Below, in pieces: positions 26,001 through 33,928 of a stretch of DNA of 41,934 nucleotides. The notes below the pieces were generated by a model. The model ran no database searches. It saw nothing but the letters and a program-made list of their open reading frames with translations, and was not told where the DNA came from. The position numbers and the translations under genes were made by a program. Position 1 is the first letter of the stretch. Each line of letters begins with the position of its first letter. Source of the DNA: JADHUC01 sp964617665. Its GTDB lineage: Bacteria; Planctomycetota; Planctomycetia; Pirellulales; Pirellulaceae. The stretch covers positions 1 to 41,934 of the forward strand of contig CAZUAH010000062.1 in the NCBI GenBank assembly GCA_964617665.1, written 5' to 3'.

Positions 26001-29000
26001 TCGCCGCCCTTGAGCGTATCGTTGCCCGCGCCCACCCCTGCAATGCTAAACTCGAAGCCGATGCTCCGCTTGTCCGACATCCCCAACGTGTAACTCTTGA
26101 ACTGCGGAAGCGTCAAGTCATACGTGTCGCCCAACAACACGTCAACCGAAGGCCCACCTTGCAGTGAATCGTCCCCGCCGCCGCCGATCAGAATGTTCAC
26201 GCCGTTACCACCGTTGAGCGTATCGTCGCAGATCGAAGTCGAGATGCAGGCGTTGTCGAATGCCAGGTCGTCACCCCACATGAGATTGAAAAGCTTGGCT
26301 CCTTCGAGTGTGTCTTGGTCCAGCCCGCCAAAAGCCACCGCCGCGTCACTGGCGGACGCATCGATCGTGTCGTTGCCCGCACCACCGAAGAGCACGGAAC
26401 CGAGGCCGAAAGCAAGGATCGTGTCGTCGCCACCACCGCCCACCGCAAAATCGATCATCCCACCGGCTTGGATTTCGTCGTCGCCTGCACCCGCCGCCTC
26501 GAGCGAAACCGAGGCTTTCAATTGTGCGGCCACATCCACCATGGCGAGCGCCGTTTCCTTCGAGTCATGCAGATCCTCGTTAAGAATCGGAGCAAAATCG
26601 ACATCCACTCCTGCATGAAACTGGAAGGCGTCGCCGAACATAAGATTGACGACGCCACCGCCGCCATCCAGGAAATCGTCGCCATGGCCACCGATCAATA
26701 CGTCGATTCCTGCCCCGCCGAGCAACTTGTCCTCTCCAGTCCCGGTAGGTATGATGTCGATGGAAGCACGAAATCGTTGCTGGACCAAATCCAAGGTGAA
26801 ATCAATCAATTCCGGGACGTCGACGTCGAAGCTGTCGCCCAGCAACACGTCCGTCGATGGCCCGCCCTGCAACAAATCGTCGCCGTCACCTCCGATCAGA
26901 ACATTGAGTCCCTCGCCGCCGTTGAGAACATCGTCCCACTCGGACGTTGTGTCGACCGGTGCGTTGGCGTCCGGATCGCCACCCGACATCAGGCTGAAGA
27001 ATCCGGCGCCATCGAGCCGGTCCTTGCCGGCCCCGCCGAAGGCCACCACGGCATCGTTGACGGACGCGTCCATGGTGTCGTCGCCCGAACCGCAATAGAC
27101 CACCGAAGCGAGGCCGAGAGGCAGGATTGTATCGTCGCCGTTGCCGCCCACGATCAAGTCGATCGTCCCATGGGATTGAATGTTGTCCTGGCCCTCGCCA
27201 ACCGCATCGATAGCCAAGTTGTCATCAAGCTGCACGGCCACGTCCACCATAGCAAGCGCCAGTTCTCTGGCCTTATCCAAATCGGCGTCCATCACCGGCG
27301 CAAAGTCTACGTCTATCCCGGCCGGAAACTGGACCGCATCCCCGAAGAGGAAGTTGCTGACGCCGCCGTTTCCCTCCAGACGATCGTCGCCAGCGCCGCC
27401 GATCAGTACGTCGAACGAGTCGCCTCCGGTCAGGTTGTCATTCCCTCCGCCGGTCGGAACCAGCGTCGTGGAGACGCGGAACCGGTACTGCGCTAGATCG
27501 GTGGCAAAGTCCGTGAGAGCCGTGAAATCGGCGTCATATCCATCGCCCAGCAGCACGTCCTTGGCGTTGCCACCCGTCAGCGTGTCCGCGCCGTCGCCGC
27601 CGACCAGCAGATTGAAATCGCTGGTTTCTCCCGTTACCAGATCGTCGCCTGCGTACAGCAAGTCGTCACCCGACCCGCCGAAAACCATGTCGAAACCATC
27701 GCCCGCTTTCACGATTAACTTCGTTTCGACTTTTCCATCCCGTTCGTCCGCCTGAATGTGGTCGTTGCCATCGGCGGTGACGATCAGCATGTCGGCGGGG
27801 CTACTGAACTGGGCCGTTTCCTGAAAATCGCCCGTGTCCAGTTCGACGCGGGCATTCGGCAATACATTGACGGAATCCGTCGAGTCCACGCCCGTGCGGA
27901 CGACCGCGCGACCGGACGTTGTCCCTTGATAGACACCGCGAAAGGCCGTTGTATTATTTTTGGGATCGTCCTCGATCAGGTCGTCCGGATCCAATTGGGC
28001 AATCACGACGTCCACGCCCGCGTCTTCCAGCGCGGCCTGCAGCGGTGTCCCCTTGGGATCGATGACAATCGTGTGTGTACCGGGGCTCAGTAAATCGAAA
28101 GGCGGCAAGTAAGGGCTGGGCTCGATTCTAATCTTCTCGCCCAGTTGCCGGTCATTCGCATCGAATTGGCCGTCGCTGGATGCAAACAGACTGACGAAAA
28201 GCGGCTCTTTAAGGTCGCCTTCGGAGGCCGGTCGAATGATCGAGTATTCCAATTCGAGCAAGTCCGGCGAGTCGCCGCTGCCGAATCGTATCAGTTCGAT
28301 GTCACGGCGAACGATGCCAAAATTCAGTTTGCTCCGACTCGTATTATACTCCGTCGTGACCAAGTAACCGTTCGGATCGTTCGGTTGGGTCAGCGTGTCG
28401 CCGCTGAGGAATGGTACGATCCGGTGTGTGCCCGCGCCGACCCTCGGAAAGTTGTAGTAGCCGGCCGCGCCTTCGCTGGTCGTTGTCGCGTCGATGGTGC
28501 CGTCGTTGTGCAGATCCAACTGGACGGTGATGCCCGGCAGAAACGGCTCGTGGTTCTGCTCGCCGTTACCATCCATGTCCAAATACACGTGGCCGCCAAG
28601 CAGAACGTTCCTGAAGATGCCGAAATTCGCGTTCTCGAACTTCTGCCCACTGGCCGTTACTTCGTACGTCTCCTGTTGTGTAATGGAAAAAGCGGCGTTC
28701 GGTTTAGCTGTTACAACGGCGCCGAACTCTCCACCTTCCAGCGAATATCTTCCGTCGCTGTCTGAGAGGGTGCCCGGTTCGTCGGGGGAATCCCACTTGC
28801 CATTGCCGTTGAGATCGAAGAAAATAGAAAAGGTGAACTCGCTGGGCGTCTCACCCGAATCCTTGACACCGTTGCCGTTGAGATCATTGAAGATCTGACC
28901 CGTGGCTGTGGCTCTCTCAAACAGACCGATGTCAACTCCGATGATTGCCTGGCCGCTTCGTGGCTTAATGGTGTCGGGGAATCCCGTTTGCTTGTATTTC

Positions 29001-29755
29001 TCAAAGGACTCCTCGTGGTTCAACCCCTTCTCCACCCACAGAACTGAGTCGCCATCGGGCGCTTCGGGCGCTGGAAACTGACGGAACGAAAAGAAGCCCT
29101 GTTCATCCGTCAATGCCTCTTCCTGACTCAAAGGGGACGTTGGGTTGTCGGCTACGTACAGCTTTCCGTTTCCATTGGTGTCCTGTCCCACGACGATACC
29201 AGTGATGCCTCTCGACTCTGAGAGGTCGCGCACACCATTTGCATTGTCGTCATGAAAGACGTGGCCGATGAGGGAGGCTCGCTGGAACGCTGCGTTGCTG
29301 CCTCCAGGAAACGTCCGCATCCATCCCGCGCCGGGGGTGAAAGACTGCGTCTCTTCGTAAACGTCCTTGGAGGCACAGCACCACGTGTGTCCCTCATCGT
29401 CGGTCTTCTGGACAACCTCTACTGTGTACACATAGGAGCCGTCCTCAATCCATACATCTGGCAGTTCTTCCCACTCTTCAAGTGCGGGATCGTATCGGTT
29501 CCAATCGTAACAATGAACTCTCACCCCAGGCACCAGACCGCCATCAGCAACTCCGTCTCCATCAAAGTCTTCGTAGTATTCAGGAGTGGAAATCTCCTTC
29601 GTGCTATTGCTACATTCCTCCCATGTGTAGCGGCAGTTGAAGAACGTCAAGAGCATCCGCTCTTCCAAGCGTTCAAACCGCGGACGCCGAAATCGCGGCG
29701 AGTTCTTTCTGGTGCGTAGCTTCAGACGTCGACGAGCCTTCTTTCGATCGGCCAT
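23015..29755 (-). CDS. Giant secreted SdrD-B / RTX / dockerin protein
   Basis: Start ATG 29755 (2246 residues) is preferred over ATG 29956 because gggaga lies upstream and the product begins with the basic segment MADRKKARRRLKLRTRK followed by FERLEERMLL (27-36), a LEPR-xLL-like N-terminus common on very large planctomycete secreted proteins. Order: SdrD B-like/Cna-B-type domains (about 160-485; GHVFHDDNANGVRD, GQIFNDLNGNGVKD, GHVYLDMDGNGEQN), a CARDB-like stretch, RTX-like GGxGDDxLxGG region (about 655-1775) arranged in long super-repeats, a cadherin-like module (about 1950-2040; VLANDSDPDG), a dockerin-type pair (about 2050-2125; DGIVSPLDVLLIINEIN and DIDGSGTATTLDVLLVISYI). Calcium-binding surface or matrix protein by family; role inferred. 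It follows the kinase gene by 112 bases. Confidence 0.88.
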   Translation of the reverse strand: MADRKKARRRLKLRTRKNSPRFRRPRFERLEERMLLTFFNCRYTWEECSNSTKEISTPEYYEDFDGDGVADGGLVPGVRVHCYDWNRYDPALEEWEELPDVWIEDGSYVYTVEVVQKTDDEGHTWCCASKDVYEETQSFTPGAGWMRTFPGGSNAAFQRASLIGHVFHDDNANGVRDLSESRGITGIVVGQDTNGNGKLYVADNPTSPLSQEEALTDEQGFFSFRQFPAPEAPDGDSVLWVEKGLNHEESFEKYKQTGFPDTIKPRSGQAIIGVDIGLFERATATGQIFNDLNGNGVKDSGETPSEFTFSIFFDLNGNGKWDSPDEPGTLSDSDGRYSLEGGEFGAVVTAKPNAAFSITQQETYEVTASGQKFENANFGIFRNVLLGGHVYLDMDGNGEQNHEPFLPGITVQLDLHNDGTIDATTTSEGAAGYYNFPRVGAGTHRIVPFLSGDTLTQPNDPNGYLVTTEYNTSRSKLNFGIVRRDIELIRFGSGDSPDLLELEYSIIRPASEGDLKEPLFVSLFASSDGQFDANDRQLGEKIRIEPSPYLPPFDLLSPGTHTIVIDPKGTPLQAALEDAGVDVVIAQLDPDDLIEDDPKNNTTAFRGVYQGTTSGRAVVRTGVDSTDSVNVLPNARVELDTGDFQETAQFSSPADMLIVTADGNDHIQADERDGKVETKLIVKAGDGFDMVFGGSGDDLLYAGDDLVTGETSDFNLLVGGDGADTLTGGNAKDVLLGDGYDADFTALTDFATDLAQYRFRVSTTLVPTGGGNDNLTGGDSFDVLIGGAGDDRLEGNGGVSNFLFGDAVQFPAGIDVDFAPVMDADLDKARELALAMVDVAVQLDDNLAIDAVGEGQDNIQSHGTIDLIVGGNGDDTILPLGLASVVYCGSGDDTMDASVNDAVVAFGGAGKDRLDGAGFFSLMSGGDPDANAPVDTTSEWDDVLNGGEGLNVLIGGDGDDLLQGGPSTDVLLGDSFDVDVPELIDFTLDLVQQRFRASIDIIPTGTGEDKLLGGAGIDVLIGGHGDDFLDGGGGVVNLMFGDAFQFHAGVDVDFAPILNEDLHDSKETALAMVDVAAQLKASVSLEAAGAGDDEIQAGGMIDFAVGGGGDDTILAFGLGSVLFGGAGNDTIDASASDAAVAFGGLDQDTLEGAKLFNLMWGDDLAFDNACISTSICDDTLNGGNGVNILIGGGGDDSLQGGPSVDVLLGDTYDLTLPQFKSYTLGMSDKRSIGFEFSIAGVGAGNDTLKGGDGVDILIGGDGHDRLESGLGMGLLFGDAVEFSAGHSIDLGPIDAKPTTPEQAKGITTNLWEILTSFFKLSGGGNDTIIGGDTVDIISGGDGDDHIDTGEALASLVYGNKGDDTILGKKTYFNVFVGGEGNDYLHAADSPYLLATASILIGDTFNVSGISPSLGLALDLSVPKLELSAGTGGLLSVGEGFDKLVAKQGSNVLIGGAGDDELVGKGVFNFMLGDSVNLGADLKLTLSGDPNDSFFKQQFRMPGLVGNGNDKIDGGDGVNVVIAGAGDDVVRGGNGLLDLVFGNSGSDTVHAAQGFNLLVGGNGDDKLYGGDQGNVILGDGYSAALGFIDIEAAKEFRLVTGTGLIAEGAGRDTIRAGAGHDLLMGGDGTDTIEGGDGMNIIFGDAMDLGSGVSIDFPRLFVSPREAVDIAYPFQLTGNGDDIITGGVNPDFIIAGDGYDTIKTKDSVDIVFGNGGKDVIETGAGHDVIFANDDDDCLDGGPAVDILRGGNGADRFVFSDPALEKGSFFGLVSLTDFDPTEGDVETQGCYVGPAAGEPADGEDPPTPPVAGSFAAGDAPQLNVTAASSFDEASEVWTYQYTVQNPSANADDGTSDMLFGYAVEVAEGADLDSIVTPDGWEVSYVAGHRQIHWTATLAEESIAPGESLEFGFTSPAAPAETLSNALIFTETESAVDTDLVVATTEGPYTAPTATNENPQAGSDQGETNREDPAVIDVLANDSDPDGILNPTSVDVTAQPEHGSVTIDPFSGQITFTANPGFAGTDTFHYVVRDLAGAQSEEAMVEISVDLWQNVGNRYDASCDGIVSPLDVLLIINEINQRKHSDRVTTELSAQADAGAPFFDIDGSGTATTLDVLLVISYINRQIVGGEGEAFADPRPSDQGLVLTNPLLIDPSRQVVVDGGWMNASTHGSGSASYGHGERGNNAVADPYFTVLAERNGLLNERPVSRPADHQTSNAVEDLEELLSDIVPDVSLIWQTGDDPIDSLIF
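24430..27790 (-). repeat. RTX-type array organised in long super-repeats
   Basis: Besides the short GGxGDDxLxGG motifs, a unit of roughly 250 residues recurs in the same order: DVLLGDxYD, RFRxSxxIxPTG, DVLIGGxGDD, FGDAxQFxAGxDVDFAP, ALAMVDVAxQL, VGGxGDDTI, DASxxDAxVAFGG, then LNGGxGxNxLIGG. Two copies are clear (about 26080-26820 and 26820-27600); later copies on the C-terminal side are more diverged. The non-RTX strands between the calcium motifs are themselves conserved. Confidence 0.7.
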
Positions 29756-29824
29756 ACGGAAACTCTCCCAATTGCACTGTCTAGTGGCCCTGCGGTTTTG
29801 TTTTCTCAGTGGGCTATTTGAAAT

Positions 29825-29847
29825 ATACAGATAGGGTTCATCTGTAT
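29825..29847 (-). promoter_or_regulatory. Perfect 8-bp hairpin between kinase and giant-protein genes
   Basis: ATACAGAT (29825-29832) and ATCTGTAT (29840-29847) flank a 7-base loop. It lies between the kinase stop (29868) and the next gene's start (29755). On the minus strand it is followed by atttcaaat. It may be a weak terminator or attenuator setting the ratio of the two genes, or an operator. Confidence 0.4.
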
Positions 29848-29867
29848 CGAATCCGGTGTGGCACGGC

Positions 29868-32800
29868 TTACTTGTCAGCCGTGTCTTTCCGTGCCGCGAC
29901 AAGCTTGCGAAACTCGGCGGGAGTGAGGAATGCCGTATCTCCGTCAGAACGTTCAACCATGTAGACGATCAGTTGCTCGGCGTCCGGGTCGGCGTGTATC
30001 GACTCGCCGACACCGCTGAAAACAGCAGCCGAATCTTCCGATAGGACAACGGCAACCCAGAGCAGTTCCTGTGTCTCGAAATCCCAGACTCGTACGGTCC
30101 GGTCTCCGCTTCCTACGGCAATGCGGGTACCGTCCGGGGACCAGGCGACGACAGCGCCAGCAGTTGTCGCCCCACCAGGGAACACCGGACCGGCTTCGCC
30201 CACATGGACATCCCAGAGTTTCACCGATGTAGGGTGCTGCCCGCCGACAGCAATCCACCGACCATCCGGACTCCAGCCGATCGAGTGAACGGCACCGAGA
30301 CGGTGGTCCCACGTCTTGCATGAAATAGCGGCGCCATCGGATAGCTCCAAGACGCCCAGTTTCTGGCCACTGTAGCTCACCGCAAGCTGGCGACCGTTGG
30401 GGCTGAACGCCACGGCCGAACCCAACTTTGAGTCTTCAAGCAGCGACGGGTCGCACTTGCCATTGGTGACGTTCCAAATGCGAGCGGCGGCTTCGTGGTC
30501 GTCAAGTGCGGTTGCGATCCACTGCCCGTCCGGACTCCACGCGAGCGAACGTACGGCACTAGAGGTCTTGATGAATCCTCTCTCGGCAGGGCCGGATTCC
30601 CGGTGCCGAAATACCATCCCGGCATGCCCTGCTCCGATAAGATCACTTCCTTCCGGATGCCAGGCGAGCGAACTGAAATGATCCCCCAACCCTTCGACCG
30701 GCTGCGATGTCCCGGTCTTCGGGTCCCAAATCCGGACCGTCTTCTCGCCATCCCCCGCGGTCGCAAGCCTGCTTCCGTCTGACTTCCAGGCCAAGGAGAT
30801 GATAGACCTCTCATGTCCCTTGAGAATCTTCCCGGGCAAGCCGCTTCGTCCGTCCCATAATCGCACGGCCCCTCCAGCACTGGTCGCGAACTGGCTTCCG
30901 TCCGGACTCCACGCAATGCATCCACAAATCGGTCCCCCGATTTCGCGTTCAAGTGTTCCAGTTCTGGCATTCCATAGCCGGATCTTTGGTGGATAGCCGC
31001 CGACAGTTGCCATCTGCCGCCCGTCTGGGCGCCAAGCCAGTGAAGAGAAATCTCCTGGGGCCTCCAACGATGGACCGGGATTCCCGTTGGCTGCCTTCCA
31101 GATCCGAATTCCCCGGTCGCAGGCGCACGCGATGTGCTGACCGTCCGGACTCCAAGCGATCGCTCTGATGTTTCCAGGAGCAAGCAGGCTCAACTTCTCC
31201 TGTTGGCCGTTTTCCGCGTTCCACACAATCACTCTCTTGTCCTCGCCGCCGGAGGCGACCTTTCCGCCGCCTGGGCTCCAGGCGGCGCACCAGAGCCTTT
31301 GGCCGTGGCCTTCCAACGTGAGGTCGGGAGCGTCTTCGCCGATGCTCCAAACACGCACCGTCCTGTCACTGCAAGCGCCGACGAGGCGTTTCCCGTCGGG
31401 GCTCCAGGCGACCGATTGTGGCAAGAACTCCGGCGTTGCAAACTCGAATTGACGTACGCCCGAACCCGAATCCAAGACGATCAAACGCCAACCAGCGCTG
31501 ACGGCGATGTACTTGCCGTCAGGACTCCACACAGGCGGAAAGTCCGAACTGCCGGGGTTTTCGATCAAACGCAACAATTCTCCGCTGCTTGTGTCCCAGA
31601 TATGCAGTCCTCCATATTGCCCATGACCACCACCGAGGAGTCTCTTGCCGTCCGGGCACCAGGCAACCACAGCCGGAACGCTTCCTCCGTGCCCCCATTC
31701 CACAGGCTTCATTCTGAAGATGCGAACCAGATCGCCCGACTGGAGGTTGAAAACGCGGATGTGATTGTCGTCGTGCGATCCGCATGCCAGCAACTGGCCG
31801 TCCGGGCTGTAGGATACGGAATAGACGGAACCACGCGGAGTGACCGTGTCGATCTGCCAGCGTTCAATGCCCGGCAGCTTGGCCGGGCGCGGGATTAGGC
31901 CCGGCATGACGCCGTCGGAAGGACCAGGTCTCCAATTGGACGGAATGTCGGCCGATCGCGTGTCGATGCTTACATTTTCAGCGGGTGATTTGTCGAGTGT
32001 GACCTGGACGATCGTTTTGTCGTCGCGGGTGATCCGAAAGCGGGCCGTCTCGAAGTGGAGCCCTTCCGACAGCTCGGCAACTTCGAAAGCGTACTCGCCG
32101 GACGGGAGTTGCTTACGCGTAGCTTTCAACTTATACCGGCGGTCAGTCGCCAGATCGTGTATTGTCACGCCCTCTTGCGTGATCAGTGTTTCGATTTTCG
32201 GATCGTCGATCTTCAGTTCTAACACGCCGCCGTCGAACTGGACACGCACGACGATCGAAGCAGCATAGCCACCCGCCAACAGCAAGACGATAGCCGCGAC
32301 GCCCCCGAACACCCACTTCAGCCGTGATGGCCGGACGGGCGGCCGGGCAGGTTCCGGAGTTGATGTTCCAATCACCGCCTCCGCTTCCCCGCTGCCTCCT
32401 CTCGACTGCACACTTGATCGCGTGTCGATTGCGTCGGAGGTGGCCAAATGTTGCGTACTGTCAAGCGATCGCTCGGTGACCACTGACTTCGCATAAACGC
32501 CTTGATCCAGACGATCCACACTCGCAGCCAACGACGCCAAGTCGGCGTCGTTGGTTAACGGTGCAAGAGCATCGGCAACTTCCTGCGGTGTGGCAAACCG
32601 CTCGTCGGCATCCTTGGCCAGCATCCTTTCCAGCACCTCTGCCAACTCGCGTGGAGCATCGGGACGATGGTCCTGGATAGGCGTGACCGGCTCGTTGGCC
32701 AAAGCGACGATTTTCTTAACGGCTGTGTTGTATTTCACGCCGCCGTACGGAGCTTGTCCAGACAGGAGCTTGTAGAGAGTGGCCCCCAGGCTGTAGATGT

Positions 32801-33722
32801 CGGCACGAATGTCCACATCGTGGCTGTCGCCCGTTTGTTCGGGCGCCATGTAGTCGAGCGTGCCCATCATTTGGCCGGTGCCCGTCAGCTCCTCGCCAGC
32901 CGCGTGCTCTTGCAGACGAGCCAAGCCAAGGTCGAGGATCTTCAGTGTAGGCCGGTCACTCCGTGAGCGGCTTTCCGACTCGCGGAGCGAGTCGACTACA
33001 CTGAGCATAAAATTCGCCCGGTTGATGTCGCGGTGCACTAAGCCGTACTGGTGAGCATAAGCCAGTCCTGTTGCTGCTTGTCTGACCAATTCGCATGCAT
33101 CTGCGATCGGCAACGGCCCTTGCTTTCGGATCAGTTCCGACAAATCGATCCCGCGGATATACTCCATTACAAGGTAGTGCGTGCCGTCGGCTTCCCCTGC
33201 GTCAAAGGCCCCAACGATGTTCGGATGCGAGAGCTGGCCGACCGCTTTCATCTCTCGTTTGAACCGGGCCACGGCCTGCGCGTCTTTCATGCGCTCCGGC
33301 GACAGCACCTTCAAGGCTACAACCTTGTCCAATTGTGTGTGAAGAGCCTTATAGACCGTGCCCATACCGCCCTGGCCCAACTTCTCCAGCAGACGATAGT
33401 CGCGCACGCGATTCAGTTCCGGCTGACCGGTATCAGGGGCATCGGCGGTTTCGACCTTGGAGAAAGACGGGTCGCGACCGATGGCCTGAATCAGCTCCAG
33501 CGTCAACCGGCATTCCGGCTCGCCGTCATACGGGCTTTCCGCAAACGGTCGTCGCAAGTGAGAAACCAGCGTATCGGTCGTTCGTCCCAAATCTCCGACG
33601 GTGGACTGGCAACACTCGCAGTCATCCACGTGGTCCGTCATGGATTTCGTCTGCTGATCGGACAGCTTACCCAGCAGATAGACAGACAACTCGTCTCGAC
33701 TGGGACAGTCAATGTTGGACAT
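29868..33722 (-). CDS. Transmembrane Ser/Thr protein kinase with anti-sigma zinc motif and 14 WD40 repeats
   Basis: The start at ATG 33722 (MSNIDCPSRDELSVYLLGKL) is preferred over 33773, which lacks a ribosome site; 33731 is also possible. Product 1284 residues. An HxxxCxxC motif (HVDDCECC, about 31-38) is of the zinc anti-sigma type. The Hanks-type kinase domain (about 106-390) shows GQGGMG, ALKVL, HRDINRAN (about 229-236), DLG (about 261) and APE (about 290). A transmembrane helix (about 464-487) is followed by 14 WD40 repeats (about 615-1284; AWSPDG ... VRVWD), enough for two seven-bladed propellers outside the membrane. The lysine of HRDxK is replaced by asparagine, and a palindromic element adds residues just before DLG. 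The ECF sigma gene lies upstream in the same orientation. Confidence 0.92.
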   Translation of the reverse strand: MSNIDCPSRDELSVYLLGKLSDQQTKSMTDHVDDCECCQSTVGDLGRTTDTLVSHLRRPFAESPYDGEPECRLTLELIQAIGRDPSFSKVETADAPDTGQPELNRVRDYRLLEKLGQGGMGTVYKALHTQLDKVVALKVLSPERMKDAQAVARFKREMKAVGQLSHPNIVGAFDAGEADGTHYLVMEYIRGIDLSELIRKQGPLPIADACELVRQAATGLAYAHQYGLVHRDINRANFMLSVVDSLRESESRSRSDRPTLKILDLGLARLQEHAAGEELTGTGQMMGTLDYMAPEQTGDSHDVDIRADIYSLGATLYKLLSGQAPYGGVKYNTAVKKIVALANEPVTPIQDHRPDAPRELAEVLERMLAKDADERFATPQEVADALAPLTNDADLASLAASVDRLDQGVYAKSVVTERSLDSTQHLATSDAIDTRSSVQSRGGSGEAEAVIGTSTPEPARPPVRPSRLKWVFGGVAAIVLLLAGGYAASIVVRVQFDGGVLELKIDDPKIETLITQEGVTIHDLATDRRYKLKATRKQLPSGEYAFEVAELSEGLHFETARFRITRDDKTIVQVTLDKSPAENVSIDTRSADIPSNWRPGPSDGVMPGLIPRPAKLPGIERWQIDTVTPRGSVYSVSYSPDGQLLACGSHDDNHIRVFNLQSGDLVRIFRMKPVEWGHGGSVPAVVAWCPDGKRLLGGGHGQYGGLHIWDTSSGELLRLIENPGSSDFPPVWSPDGKYIAVSAGWRLIVLDSGSGVRQFEFATPEFLPQSVAWSPDGKRLVGACSDRTVRVWSIGEDAPDLTLEGHGQRLWCAAWSPGGGKVASGGEDKRVIVWNAENGQQEKLSLLAPGNIRAIAWSPDGQHIACACDRGIRIWKAANGNPGPSLEAPGDFSSLAWRPDGRQMATVGGYPPKIRLWNARTGTLEREIGGPICGCIAWSPDGSQFATSAGGAVRLWDGRSGLPGKILKGHERSIISLAWKSDGSRLATAGDGEKTVRIWDPKTGTSQPVEGLGDHFSSLAWHPEGSDLIGAGHAGMVFRHRESGPAERGFIKTSSAVRSLAWSPDGQWIATALDDHEAAARIWNVTNGKCDPSLLEDSKLGSAVAFSPNGRQLAVSYSGQKLGVLELSDGAAISCKTWDHRLGAVHSIGWSPDGRWIAVGGQHPTSVKLWDVHVGEAGPVFPGGATTAGAVVAWSPDGTRIAVGSGDRTVRVWDFETQELLWVAVVLSEDSAAVFSGVGESIHADPDAEQLIVYMVERSDGDTAFLTPAEFRKLVAARKDTADK
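32942..33004 (-). repeat. 63-nt palindromic element inserted in frame in the kinase domain
   Basis: Outer arms TCAGTGTAG (32942-32950) and CTACACTGA (32996-33004) form a perfect 9-bp inverted repeat. Inside are two hairpins: 32951-32971 (nine pairs, one mismatch) and 32977-32993 (GACTCGC, loop gga, GCGAGTC, perfect). The length is 63 nt, a multiple of three. It encodes SVVDSLRESESRSRSDRPTL between the catalytic loop and DLG, where such kinases usually have about six residues. Confidence 0.7.
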
Positions 33723-33928
33723 GTTCCGCATACTCCGACACGCTCTTCGTTCTTGACTTCTCAATAGAAACAACGGACGGCTTGTGCACGTGACGGCTCT
33801 GATGTCGTGCTATTCTCGGTTTGGCTGCGCCTAACCTCTGCAGTAAGTCCTTTGGCGGCAAGAGTTTGCTGATTTCCGGACTTTTTTCTTGTACATCCGA
33901 AGAATTTCTCTTGCGGCCGGGCACGATG

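Noticed and set aside
26315..27496. Plus-strand frame of 393 codons opposite the RTX region
   Set aside because: Periodic, Val/Ala/Gln-rich shadow of the RTX repeats; no independent evidence.
29756..29956. Upstream extension of the giant minus-strand protein to ATG 29956
   Set aside because: It would overlap the kinase gene's 3' end and lacks a ribosome site. The start at 29755 has gggaga upstream and opens directly into the basic LEERMLL-type N-terminus.
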